From Micromonospora gifhornensis (GTDB taxonomy: Bacteria > Actinomycetota > Actinomycetes > Mycobacteriales > Micromonosporaceae): 64,000 bases of DNA. The number at the start of each line of letters is the position of its first letter. Positions within the stretch are counted from its first letter, which is position 1. The translations under genes and the position numbers were made by a program. Where the stretch lies: assembly GCF_016863515.1 (NCBI RefSeq), contig NZ_BOPA01000018.1, forward strand, positions 1-64,000, in the 5' to 3' direction. This document shows, piece by piece, positions 43,397 to 51,245 of the stretch. The notes under the pieces were generated by a model that was not told where the DNA came from, made no database searches, and saw only the letters and a program-made list of their open reading frames with translations.

Positions 43397-45267
43397 GCGC
43401 GTGCCTCCTGCACCGCTGCGGGGTCGCCCGTCGGGTCGATGTTGAAGTTGTCTCGGAAGAGGTTGTCCGGGTCGTACCGGCGTTTCAACGCGCGCAGGCG
43501 CTCCAGCACCGGTGCCGGGAAGGCGTCGAGCAGCCGTTGGGGGCTGCGGTCGGTCTCGAAGCTGAGGTAGAGCCCGTCGAAGTGCCGGCGCAGTGGCTCC
43601 CACACCGCGGTGAGGCGCTTGTCGTTCTGACCCATCGCGGCCAGTTGGAAGGCCGGGGTGCGGTGGGTGAAGGCGGTGTCGTCGGGTGCCACGTCGGCGA
43701 TCGCGCCGCCCATCGCCCGCAGCTCGAAGAAGTACACGGCTCCGCTGCGCAGCATCGCGGCGGCGTCGCGGGCGAACTCGGGGGTCAGGGTGGGCACGAA
43801 CGCCGACCGGGAGTTCGGCTCACCGAAACCGTGCTGGCCGTCCGGTCCGACGTCGGCGGCGCTTCCCATCACGCCCGCGTACGGCGTCATCACCACCTGC
43901 TGGCGGGCGAGCATGCCGAGCTCCAGGAACGGTGTCAGGCGCGCCACGACGATGTCGGGATCCGGGTTGTCGACCACCGCGAAGAGCTGGACGGTCGAGA
44001 GGCCGTCGCGGGGTTGCCCGGTGACGAGGAAGACAGTCGTGTCCCTGGGCGCTGCGCTTGCCAGTTCGCCGTAGCGCCGTAGCGACTGCTCGATGTCGGT
44101 GGAGACCAGGGCGAGTTGCGCCCAGCCGACCTCGCCCACCTCGTCGACCTCGAACTCGAACGAGGTGGCGATGCCGAAGTTGGCGCCCGCGCCACGTACG
44201 GCCCAGAACAGCTCCGGGTGCTGCTCCCTGCTCGCCTGCACCTGCCGGCCGTCGGCGAGCACGAGGTCCACCGACCGGAGATGATCGATCGTCAGGCCGT
44301 GGTTGCGGGAGAGCAGGCCGATCCCGCCCGCCGTGGCGAGCCCACCCACGCCGACACCGCCGTAGTCTCCCGAGCCCAGCGCCCACCCGTGCGGGGCCAG
44401 GGCAGCGGCGACCTGCTTCCAGGTCGCGGCGGGACCGGTGCGGACGAGCCGGCGGGCGGGGTCCACCACCTCGATGGTGTTCATCGCGCCCAGGTCGATC
44501 ACCAGGCCGCCACGGTTCGTCGAGCGGCCACTGATGCCGTGGCCGGCGCTGCGGATGCCCAGCGGCAGGTGCCGGTGTCGCCGGGCGAACCCGATCGCGT
44601 CCGACACCTCCGCCGGTGTCCGGGGTCGCAGCACGAGTCCGGGACCACCACCACGCAGGTAGGTCGAGGACAGGGCGCGGTAGGGCGGGTCGCCGGGCTC
44701 GACCACCGTCTCGGCGAGTGACGCCGGTACGCCGTCGTAGTCGATGCCCGGCTTGCGGTGCGCGCGTACCGCCGCTGGGCGTCGGCGTACCCCGGCTCGG
44801 TCGTCGCGCCCGGCGACCAGCGCGGCGAGACGCTCGACGTCTTCGCGTGAGTGCACCGGGACCACGACGGGCAGATCGCTCTCGGCGGCGCCGGCCAGAT
44901 CCTCCGGCTTCGCATCCGGTGGCGCGACGACCCAGCCGGCCGGGTTGGAGATGATCCGACCCGGCGCCAGGATGTCGAGGCTGTCCTCTGCCTTGGCCTG
45001 GACCTTCGGGTACGGCGCCTCGGGGTCGGTCGGATCGGGTGGTGACGTGCCGCCGGCGGGGGCGCCGATGGTGATCCGGCTGGTAGATCCGGCGAGCCAG
45101 ACCGCCGCCGTCCAGGGGTCGAGGCCGGTGGTCCGCTGCGCAGTTCCGTCGGTGACGACCACCAGGTCCAGGCCGCGTTCTTCGGCCAGGCGGGCCAGCG
45201 CGACGGTCTCCTGCGGCGCGTGAGCCAACCGTGACACGTCGAGAGCGATGCCGATCTCCATGACCAT
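43393..45267 (-). CDS. Luciferase-like/FAD-linked oxidase fusion protein
   Basis: A 624-residue protein with two unlike halves. Residues ~1-150 look like a shortened luciferase-like (LLM) barrel: MEIGIALDVSRL, TVALARLAEERGLDLVVVTDG, RITIGAPAGG, DSLDILAPGRI. From about residue 190 it is a BBE/PCMH flavin oxidase: RSAGHGISGRST (His for covalent FAD), GGVGVGGLATAGGIGLLSRNHG, HPELFWAVRGAGANFGI and C-terminal BBE end RYDPDNLFRDNFNIDP. The usual Cys of the bicovalent FAD type is replaced by Gly-Val near GVGVGG. The frame is continuous, so the fusion is not a sequencing frameshift. Coupled to the LLM gene downstream. Substrate unknown. Confidence 0.8.
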   Translation of the reverse strand: MVMEIGIALDVSRLAHAPQETVALARLAEERGLDLVVVTDGTAQRTTGLDPWTAAVWLAGSTSRITIGAPAGGTSPPDPTDPEAPYPKVQAKAEDSLDILAPGRIISNPAGWVVAPPDAKPEDLAGAAESDLPVVVPVHSREDVERLAALVAGRDDRAGVRRRPAAVRAHRKPGIDYDGVPASLAETVVEPGDPPYRALSSTYLRGGGPGLVLRPRTPAEVSDAIGFARRHRHLPLGIRSAGHGISGRSTNRGGLVIDLGAMNTIEVVDPARRLVRTGPAATWKQVAAALAPHGWALGSGDYGGVGVGGLATAGGIGLLSRNHGLTIDHLRSVDLVLADGRQVQASREQHPELFWAVRGAGANFGIATSFEFEVDEVGEVGWAQLALVSTDIEQSLRRYGELASAAPRDTTVFLVTGQPRDGLSTVQLFAVVDNPDPDIVVARLTPFLELGMLARQQVVMTPYAGVMGSAADVGPDGQHGFGEPNSRSAFVPTLTPEFARDAAAMLRSGAVYFFELRAMGGAIADVAPDDTAFTHRTPAFQLAAMGQNDKRLTAVWEPLRRHFDGLYLSFETDRSPQRLLDAFPAPVLERLRALKRRYDPDNLFRDNFNIDPTGDPAAVQEARA

Positions 45268-45524
45268 CAGATGTTCCTCATCCCGGACTCGTGCCCGCGA
45301 GGAGTCGCCTCCGCGCGGTTCTGACCTCTGTCGCAGCCGGCCCTCGGCGGGCTGGTGCCGCTGTCTTCGCTCAGTGAAATGCTCGGTGACACCGATAATA
45401 TTTCAGACAGATGGTCGTCACGCCAGAATTTGTGACGCATGACGACGGCGGGTTGCATGCTCTGCTCCTCCGAGGTTGGCCCTGACGGGCGAGCGCCTGA
45501 TTACTTCACTGTCGAGACCCCACC

Positions 45525-45747
45525 CGCGGCGCGAATCAGTCATGTGCCTGCACATCCGCCCGGATCAGGGGCGATACCGCCCGTTGCGGACGTCCCGGAC
45601 GGGCCGCCCCGGCACCGCAGGGCGGTGTCGGGGCGTTCGGCGGACTAGGTCGTTTGACTCAATCCCGCCGGTGTGGCCGCCGACACCGCACTGCCGAGGG
45701 ACGGGCATCGAGCCGGATCGGAAGGCAGATGACTGATTCTCGACGCG
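45525..45747. repeat. Inverted repeat pair in a 556-base gene-free gap
   Basis: The gap 45268-45823 has no supported gene. It holds a 25-base inverted repeat (45525-45549 against 45723-45747, 22 of 25 matching; core ATGACTGATTC), separated by 173 bases. It could be the ends of a small non-autonomous element or two operator sites before the 45824 gene. Closer to the fusion gene, GTCGTCA/TGACGAC (about 45414-45446) forms another inverted pair. Confidence 0.5.
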
Positions 45748-45823
45748 CCGTCCGACCCCGAGGCTGGGAGCCAACCGGGACGCCCCTGCGGCGCCCCATG
45801 ACACCGTCTCGAAGGAGCATCCG

Positions 45824-46693
45824 ATGCATCGCAGCACGTTGAGCCGCCTGGTCCTGGCGGCGGCCACCACACTGGGCGCCATCGCCGGCGTGGTCGCGTT
45901 TACCGTTTCCAGCTCCACCGCAGTCCCCACCTCGACCGCCAGCCTGAACATCCAGCTCGCCCACGGGGGGCCGAAGGTGGTGAAGAAGCCGACGGTGGTG
46001 CTGGTGCACGGTGCTTTCGCCGACTCGTCCAGTTGGAACGACGTCATCGCCCGGCTGCAACGCGACGGCTATCCGGTGCTCGCCGCGTCCAACCCGCTAC
46101 GCGACCTGGCCTCCGACGCCGCCTACGTCCGCAGCGTGCTCGACAGCGTGGGCGGCCCGATCGTGCTCGCCGGGCACTCCTACGGCGGCACCGTCCTCAG
46201 CTCCGCCGCCGCCGGCCACCCGAACGTCAAGGCCCTGGTCTACCTCGCCGCCCTGGCACCCGACCGGGGCGAGAGCACCGCGGAACTGCTCAGCATGTTC
46301 CCCGGCAACACCCTGGGCCAGAACCTGAAGGCCGTGCCGTACCCGCTGCCCGGCGGCGGCACCGGCACCGACCTGTACGTCGATCCCGCCGCCTTCCACA
46401 AGCACTTCGCGGCCGACGTGCCGGCCAAGGTCGCCCGGCTGATGGCCGCCACCCAGCGGCCCGCGGCGACCACCGCGCTGGAGACGGAGGCGACCGTGGC
46501 GGCCTGGCGGACCATCCCGTCCTGGGCCCTGATCGCCACCGAGGACCGGGCCATCCCGCTGGCCACGCAGCGCTTCATGGCCAGGCGCGCCGGGTCTCAC
46601 ACCGTCGAGGTGAAGGCGTCCCACGCGGTGACCGTCTCGCAGCCCGACCGGGTCGCGAAGCTGATCACGCAGGCCGCCCGCGCCGTCAGCTGA
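45824..46693 (+). CDS. Secreted alpha/beta-hydrolase
   Basis: A 289-residue alpha/beta-hydrolase with an N-terminal membrane/signal segment (LVLAAATTLGAIAGVVAF) and a short spacer. The hydrolase core shows VVLVHGAFADSSSWNDVI (oxyanion region), the nucleophile motif VLAGHSYGG, and a C-terminal His in VKASHAVTVSQP. It is a clear paralogue of the 53601-54344 protein. GAAGGAG lies before ATG 45824. Family members include salicylate esterase-like and pyrethroid hydrolase-like enzymes; substrate unknown. Confidence 0.85.
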   Translation: MHRSTLSRLVLAAATTLGAIAGVVAFTVSSSTAVPTSTASLNIQLAHGGPKVVKKPTVVLVHGAFADSSSWNDVIARLQRDGYPVLAASNPLRDLASDAAYVRSVLDSVGGPIVLAGHSYGGTVLSSAAAGHPNVKALVYLAALAPDRGESTAELLSMFPGNTLGQNLKAVPYPLPGGGTGTDLYVDPAAFHKHFAADVPAKVARLMAATQRPAATTALETEATVAAWRTIPSWALIATEDRAIPLATQRFMARRAGSHTVEVKASHAVTVSQPDRVAKLITQAARAVS

Positions 46694-46735
46694 CCCGTCC
46701 ACCTACCGACTGACAACGAGAGGACAGCAACCTTG

Positions 46736-47596
46736 ATGAGCATCAAGCAGAACACCACCGAGGGCTTCGTCACCACCCCGGACGGAGCGCGGATCTTCTA
46801 CCAGGACTGGGGCCCGCGATCCGGCCGCCCGGTGGTGTTCAGTCACGGCTGGCCGCTGAACTCGAACAGCTGGGAGTCGCAGATGTTGCACCTGGCCGTC
46901 AACGGGTACCGGGTGGTCGCCCACGACCGTCGCGGTCACGGCCGGTCCCCGCAGATGTGGGACGGCAACGACATGGACCACTACGCGGACGACCTGGCCG
47001 CCGTGCTGACGGCCCTGGACCTGCGGAGGGCGACGCTGATCGGCTTCTCCACCGGCGGTGGCGAGGTGGCCCGCTACGTCGGCCGGCACGGCACCGACCG
47101 GGTCGCCCAGGTGGCTCTGATCAGCGCTGTCACGCCCCAGATGGTCAAGACGCCGAACAACCCCGACGGCGTACCGATCGAGGTGTTCGACGGGATGCGC
47201 GCCGCGTCCCTCGCCGACCGTTCGCAGCAGTACCGGGACCTCGCCGAAGGCCCCTTCTTCGGCGCGAACCGCCCCGGGGCGAAGGTGTCACGGGGGATGA
47301 TGTACACCTTCTGGCTGCAGGGCATGCAGTCCGGTCACAAGGCCGCGTACGACTCGATCAAGGCCTTCTCGGAGACCGACCTGACCGAGGACCTGCAGCG
47401 GATCGACGTTCCCACGCTGATCGTGCACGGTGACGACGACCAGATCGTGCCGATCGACGTCTCGGCCCGGCAGGCAGCGAAGATCGTCAAGGACGTCACC
47501 CTCACGATCTACCCGGGTGGCCCGCACGGCATCACCGACACCCACAAGCAGCAGCTCAACGACGATCTGCTGGCCTTCGTCAACAGCTGCCGATGA
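46736..47596 (+). CDS. Alpha/beta-hydrolase, non-haem chloroperoxidase-like
   Basis: A 286-residue cofactor-free haloperoxidase/esterase-type hydrolase: [40 protein letters not shown], nucleophile in [13 protein letters not shown], acid region [12 protein letters not shown], His in [13 protein letters not shown] 46736 is preferred to TTG 46733; GAGAGGA is about 10 bases upstream. It lies 42 bases after the secreted hydrolase and is probably cotranscribed. Confidence 0.87.
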   Translation: MSIKQNTTEGFVTTPDGARIFYQDWGPRSGRPVVFSHGWPLNSNSWESQMLHLAVNGYRVVAHDRRGHGRSPQMWDGNDMDHYADDLAAVLTALDLRRATLIGFSTGGGEVARYVGRHGTDRVAQVALISAVTPQMVKTPNNPDGVPIEVFDGMRAASLADRSQQYRDLAEGPFFGANRPGAKVSRGMMYTFWLQGMQSGHKAAYDSIKAFSETDLTEDLQRIDVPTLIVHGDDDQIVPIDVSARQAAKIVKDVTLTIYPGGPHGITDTHKQQLNDDLLAFVNSCR

Positions 47597-47635
47597 GCCT
47601 GTTCAGCAGGCGAGGCTGACCGCCGGCTGACACCT

Positions 47636-47685
47636 GATCGCCGTGGTCACCGCGTCCGCCACCGGACGCGGGGGCCACGGCGATC
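47636..47685. terminator. Long bidirectional hairpin terminator
   Basis: An 11-bp outer stem (47636-47646 with 47675-47685) continues, after a three-base internal loop, into a 9-bp inner stem (47650-47658 with 47663-47671) with a 4-base loop. It separates the chloroperoxidase-like gene from the convergent MarR gene. Confidence 0.85.
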
Positions 47686-47742
47686 GCCTGTCCGTGCAGG
47701 CATTCGACGCAGTACGCGGGCTGACACCTGGGGGGCCGGGGG

Positions 47743-48228
47743 TCACTGGGGTCGGCGAGCGGACTCCGGCGCCGAGTCGATCTGCCGGGTCACGTGGCAG
47801 GCGACCTCGCGCAGAACGTCGATCTGGCTCGGGGTGAGACCGTCGATGACGTAGTGGCGCACGGCCGCGACGTGCCCCGGGGCCGCCGCGACCACGAGAT
47901 CCCACCCGGCGTCGGTGAGCGTGGCCACCGTGTAGCGGGGGCTCTCCGGGTCGGGCGCGCGACGCAGCAGCCCTCGTTGCTCCATGCGTTTGACGACGTT
48001 CGACAGGCGTGACAGCGAGCAGCTGACGAAATTGGCCAGGTCGCTGAGGCGCATGGTCCGGCCGGGTGTCATGGACAGGCCGCTGAGCACGAAGTAGTCG
48101 AACAGCGTGAGGTTGCTGTCGCGTAGCAGTTGGGCGTCGAGGGCACTCGGCAGGTTGAACATCAGCTTGGCCAGCGCAAGCCAGGCGTCGCGCTCGTGGT
48201 CGGTCAACCACCGAGGTTCGTCAGGCAT
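47743..48228 (-). CDS. MarR-family transcriptional regulator
   Basis: A 161-residue winged-helix regulator: LLRDSNLTLFDYFVLSGLS, MRLSDLANFVSCSLSRLSNVVKRME (recognition helix), GLLRRAPDPESPRYTVATLTDAGWDL (wing). ATG 48228 (MPDEPRW) gives a normal MarR N-terminus; ATGs at 48258 and 48276 are possible but have no clear ribosome site either. It is divergent from the azoreductase gene, and two identical palindromes in between are its likely binding sites. Confidence 0.88.
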   Translation of the reverse strand: MPDEPRWLTDHERDAWLALAKLMFNLPSALDAQLLRDSNLTLFDYFVLSGLSMTPGRTMRLSDLANFVSCSLSRLSNVVKRMEQRGLLRRAPDPESPRYTVATLTDAGWDLVVAAAPGHVAAVRHYVIDGLTPSQIDVLREVACHVTRQIDSAPESARRPQ

Positions 48229-48281
48229 GTCGCAAGAGTATTCCCCCGGTTCGCTCATGAGTGAGGCATGTCTCAAACTAC

Positions 48282-48325
48282 TTCAACCTTGAAGCATCTG
48301 CTCTAGCCTCTGATTCAACCTTGAA
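48282..48325. promoter_or_regulatory. Twin MarR operator candidates
   Basis: TTCAACCTTGAA occurs twice, at 48282-48293 and 48314-48325, 32 bases apart (about three helical turns). Each is an inverted repeat TTCAA-N2-TTGAA. Position between the divergent marR and azoreductase genes and AT-richness against the background strongly suggest regulator binding. Confidence 0.75.
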
Positions 48326-48348
48326 CCTACATGCCGAGGAGAGAAGTC

Positions 48349-48996
48349 GTGACCCTGTTCAGACTGGACGCCAGCATCCGTACCCACGGGTCCGCGAGTC
48401 GGGAGATCGCGGACATCGTCGAGCAGGAGTGGCTGGCCGGCCGTCCCGGTGACACCGTCGAGCGCCGTCACATCGGCGTGGACACCCTGCCGTCGACCGC
48501 CTGGGCGGCGGCTGTGTCCGCCTCGATGACGCCGGCCGAGGAGCACACCCCGGAGCAGCAGGAGGCGGTCGCTCTCGCCGCGACGTTGGTGGACGAGCTG
48601 CTGGCCGCCGAGGCGTTGCTGTTCGCCGTGCCGCTCTACAACTACGGGGTCTCCCAGCACTTCAAGACGTACATCGACCTGGTGGTGACGGACCCTCGCG
48701 CCTACGGGCAGCCGTTCCTGGCGGGCAAGCCCGTCGTGCTCGCCACGGTGCGTGGCGGCGCGTACGGTGCCGGTACTCCCCGGGAGGGCTGGGACCACTC
48801 GACGGCGTACCTGCGCCGGATCCTTGCCGACTGCTGGGGTGCCGATCTCACCGTGATCGAACGGGAGTTCACCCTGGTCGGAGTCGCCCCCGCACTCGAC
48901 GCCTTCGCCGACGCGGCCGCGGAGATGCATGCCGGGGCCCTGGAGTCGGCGCGGGAGGCCGGTCGCGCCCTCGGCGCGCTGAGCGTCGCGAGCTGA
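48349..48996 (+). CDS. FMN-dependent NADH-azoreductase/quinone reductase
   Basis: A 215-residue flavodoxin-like protein of the AzoR type: LFRLDASIRTHGSASREI (FMN phosphate loop), LFAVPLYNYGVSQHFKTYIDLVV, VVLATVRGGAYG. GTG 48349 follows GAGGAGAGAAG at optimal distance and is preferred to ATG 48331. Such enzymes reduce quinones and azo compounds and are often induced by electrophiles through a divergent MarR-type repressor, as the gene order indicates here. Confidence 0.87.
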   Translation: MTLFRLDASIRTHGSASREIADIVEQEWLAGRPGDTVERRHIGVDTLPSTAWAAAVSASMTPAEEHTPEQQEAVALAATLVDELLAAEALLFAVPLYNYGVSQHFKTYIDLVVTDPRAYGQPFLAGKPVVLATVRGGAYGAGTPREGWDHSTAYLRRILADCWGADLTVIEREFTLVGVAPALDAFADAAAEMHAGALESAREAGRALGALSVAS

Positions 48997-49070
48997 AGGG
49001 GCGTCTCGAGAGCGGAACGCGCGAAGCGGCCGGGGCAGTTGAGGGCTGGTGTGCCCGCAGGCTGTCGGCC

Positions 49071-49745
49071 TCAGCCGGGTGACCCAGGGCTGTCGGTGTT
49101 GAGCAGGGGGGCGAGCGTCTCCCAGTTGGCGCGGGTGGCGGCCGCCGCCCCCGCGACATCACCGGCTGCGCACAACGCGATGATCCGATCGTGTTGTGCG
49201 ACCGAGTCTCGGCCGCTGAGCGAGGAGAAGCGCAGTCGCTCCAGGCGACGCAGCATCGGGGTGAACTGTTCGAGCACGTCGCGCAGGGCCTGGTTGGCGC
49301 TGGCCGTCACCAGGACACCGTGGAAATCGTCGTCGGCGGCGGTCGCCGCCTCCACGTCGTTGCGCCGCAACGCGTCGGCGAACCGTGCGTTGGCCTCGCG
49401 CATGGCGTCGATCTCGGCGGTGGAGAGGTTGGGCAGGGCCTCCCGAACGGCCAGTTCGTGCATGGCCGCCGTGACCGACTGGGCGTTGCGGGCAGCACGG
49501 ACGTCCAGCGGGCTGACCATCGTGTATCGGCCGGGCTTGGTCTGGACCAGACCTGCCTGCTCCAGACGGGCCAGCGCCTCCCGGACCGGGGTGCGGCTGA
49601 CGCCGAGCCACTCGACCAGGTCGCTGTCGTTCAGGCGTTCGCCGGGGGCCAGCGTGCCGCCGACGATGGCGTCGCGGATCGCCCGGTAGGCGTCATCCCG
49701 AAGGAGCGATCGGGGAGCGAGTCCGCGACCCTGTGGAACAGGCAT
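49071..49745 (-). CDS. GntR/FCD-family regulator, probable acdS regulator
   Basis: A 224-residue GntR protein. HTH: DDAYRAIRDAIVGGTLAPGERL, LVEWLGVSRTPVREALARLE, GLVQTKPGRYTMV. FCD-like helical domain: AAMHELAVREALPNL, ANARFADALRRNDVEAA, DDDFHGVLVTASANQALRD, QHDRIIALCAAGD. ATG 49745 is the only good start, but GGAGGAG is about 19 bases away and the ATG abuts a TGCAATAT element, so transcription and translation signals overlap oddly. It is downstream of acdS on the same strand, with a 187-base gap; a similar element lies before acdS. Confidence 0.87.
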   Translation of the reverse strand: MPVPQGRGLAPRSLLRDDAYRAIRDAIVGGTLAPGERLNDSDLVEWLGVSRTPVREALARLEQAGLVQTKPGRYTMVSPLDVRAARNAQSVTAAMHELAVREALPNLSTAEIDAMREANARFADALRRNDVEAATAADDDFHGVLVTASANQALRDVLEQFTPMLRRLERLRFSSLSGRDSVAQHDRIIALCAAGDVAGAAAATRANWETLAPLLNTDSPGSPG

Positions 49746-49760
49746 GCAATATGTTGTGCA
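49745..49760. promoter_or_regulatory. TGCA-N8-TGCA site at the gntR start
   Basis: TGCAATATGTTGTGCA (49745-49760) contains the half-site TGCAATAT, whose complement ATATTGCA occurs in the acdS upstream site at 51029-51036. Autoregulation by the GntR protein is inferred. Confidence 0.45.
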
Positions 49761-49932
49761 CCGGCTCCTCCCACTGTCAACTAGGCCCACCGTGCCACGC
49801 CCTGACTTGTCGCGCAGGACACCCCGGTGACACCGGCGCTGCCCCGACCCGGGCAATTGTCATGCACCGGTGGGTGGTAATCGGATCGGGCAGAGCGCAG
49901 TGTGCGCATTTCGTGGTTCACCGATTCGACAA

Positions 49933-50979
49933 TCAGCGTGCCGAGGCCGGTCGGTGCCCCACGGAATCGTCGGAGTCGAAGACACTGCTGTAGGCGTTCA
50001 ATGCCAGTTGACCCCCCAGATGGGCATACAGAACGTTCGAGTCCGCCGGAATGTCGTTGTCGCGAACGAGGTCGATGAGGCCGGCCATCGACTTGCCCTC
50101 GTACACCGGGTCGAGGATCACGCCCTCCAGGCTCGCGGTCAGCCGGATGGCATCGACAGTGGACTGCACCGGAATGCCGTAGCGGTCCCCGGCCCAGCCC
50201 TCCATCACGACGATCTCGTCGTCGCGGAGGTCACGCCCCAGATCGATGAGCGCGGCGGTGTTGCGGGCGATCTTCTCGACCTGACGACGGGTGTCGTCGA
50301 TCTTCGCGGAGGCGTCGATGCCGATCACCCGTCGCGGTCGATCCTGACCGGCGAACCCGGCGATCATGCCTGCCTGCGTGCTGCCGGTGACACTGCACAC
50401 CACGATGGTGTCGAAGAAGACGCCGAGTTCGCGTTCCTGTTGCTCGACCTCGTAAGCCCAGTTGGCGAAGCCCAGGCCGCCCAGCGGGTGGTCGGACGCG
50501 CCGGCAGGGATCGCGTAGGGCACGCCACCGGCGGCCCGCACCTCGCCCATCGCCTGCTGCCAGCTCTCCTTGAAGCCGATGCCGAAGCCGTCCTTGGCCA
50601 GCCGCACGTCGGCGCCCATGATGCGCGACAACAGGATGTTGCCGACCTTGCCGTTGACCGGGTCCGGCCAGTCCACCCAACTCTCCTGCACCAGTACGGC
50701 CCGCAGGCCGGCCCGGGCGGCGGCAGCGGCCACCTGCCGAGTGTGGTTGGACTGCACTCCGCCGATGCTGACCAGGGTGTCGGCACCCTTGGCGAGCGCG
50801 TCGGCCAACAGGTACTCCAGCTTGCGGGTCTTGTTGCCACCGAAGGCCAACCCGCTGTTGCAGTCCTCCCGCTTGGCCCAGACCCGGGCGCCCCCGAGGT
50901 GATCGCTGAGCCGGTCCAGCGGGTGCACCGGGCTGGGGCCGAACAGCAGCGGAAAGCGTGGGAACGCGTCGAGGGTCAT
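49933..50979 (-). CDS. acdS: 1-aminocyclopropane-1-carboxylate deaminase
   Basis: A 348-residue PLP-dependent enzyme of fold type II that splits ACC, the ethylene precursor, into ammonia and 2-oxobutanoate. The PLP-lysine motif is [12 protein letters not shown], the catalytic serine region [14 protein letters not shown], and the phosphate loop [11 protein letters not shown]. The Glu of [18 protein letters not shown] and the Leu of YAHLGG correspond to the two residues (E295, L322 in the Pseudomonas enzyme) that separate true ACC deaminases from D-cysteine desulfhydrases. ATG 50979 has AAGGAG 7 bases upstream. A GntR rather than the usual Lrp-type AcdR gene accompanies it. Suggests a plant-associated life. 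Confidence 0.88.
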   Translation of the reverse strand: MTLDAFPRFPLLFGPSPVHPLDRLSDHLGGARVWAKREDCNSGLAFGGNKTRKLEYLLADALAKGADTLVSIGGVQSNHTRQVAAAAARAGLRAVLVQESWVDWPDPVNGKVGNILLSRIMGADVRLAKDGFGIGFKESWQQAMGEVRAAGGVPYAIPAGASDHPLGGLGFANWAYEVEQQERELGVFFDTIVVCSVTGSTQAGMIAGFAGQDRPRRVIGIDASAKIDDTRRQVEKIARNTAALIDLGRDLRDDEIVVMEGWAGDRYGIPVQSTVDAIRLTASLEGVILDPVYEGKSMAGLIDLVRDNDIPADSNVLYAHLGGQLALNAYSSVFDSDDSVGHRPASAR

Positions 50980-51022
50980 GAGGGACTCCTTCAGGGCCGC
51001 ACGGTGGGGATGCCGGCGAGAA

Positions 51023-51036
51023 TGCAGAATATTGCA
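51023..51036. promoter_or_regulatory. Palindromic site upstream of acdS
   Basis: TGCAGAATATTGCA (51023-51036) is a near-palindrome 44-57 bases before the acdS start. Its right arm ATATTGCA is the complement of the element at the gntR start. The rest of the 50980-51245 gap contains only a short tandem CGACGGATGG repeat (51129-51152) and an AT-richer region before the kinase gene. Confidence 0.45.
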
Positions 51037-51245
51037 CATCGGAGCATCGGATGTTGTCAAGGTGTGCTCGCGACGCGGAGCCGCCAAGCGGCCCCCGGCG
51101 GCGCGGGCCGGCCGGGCCAGCTGGTCGCCGACGGATGGTCACCGACGGATGGCCGCGGCGAGGGCGGACCGATGACAAAAGTTCAACAACAGGAGTGAGG
51201 TGCTTGCCATATTGCCGATGTCCACAATGCGGGTAGCCTGCCGCG

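Noticed and set aside
51129..51152. Tandem CGACGGATGG repeat as a CRISPR-like or iteron element
   Set aside because: Only two 10-base copies; too short for either.
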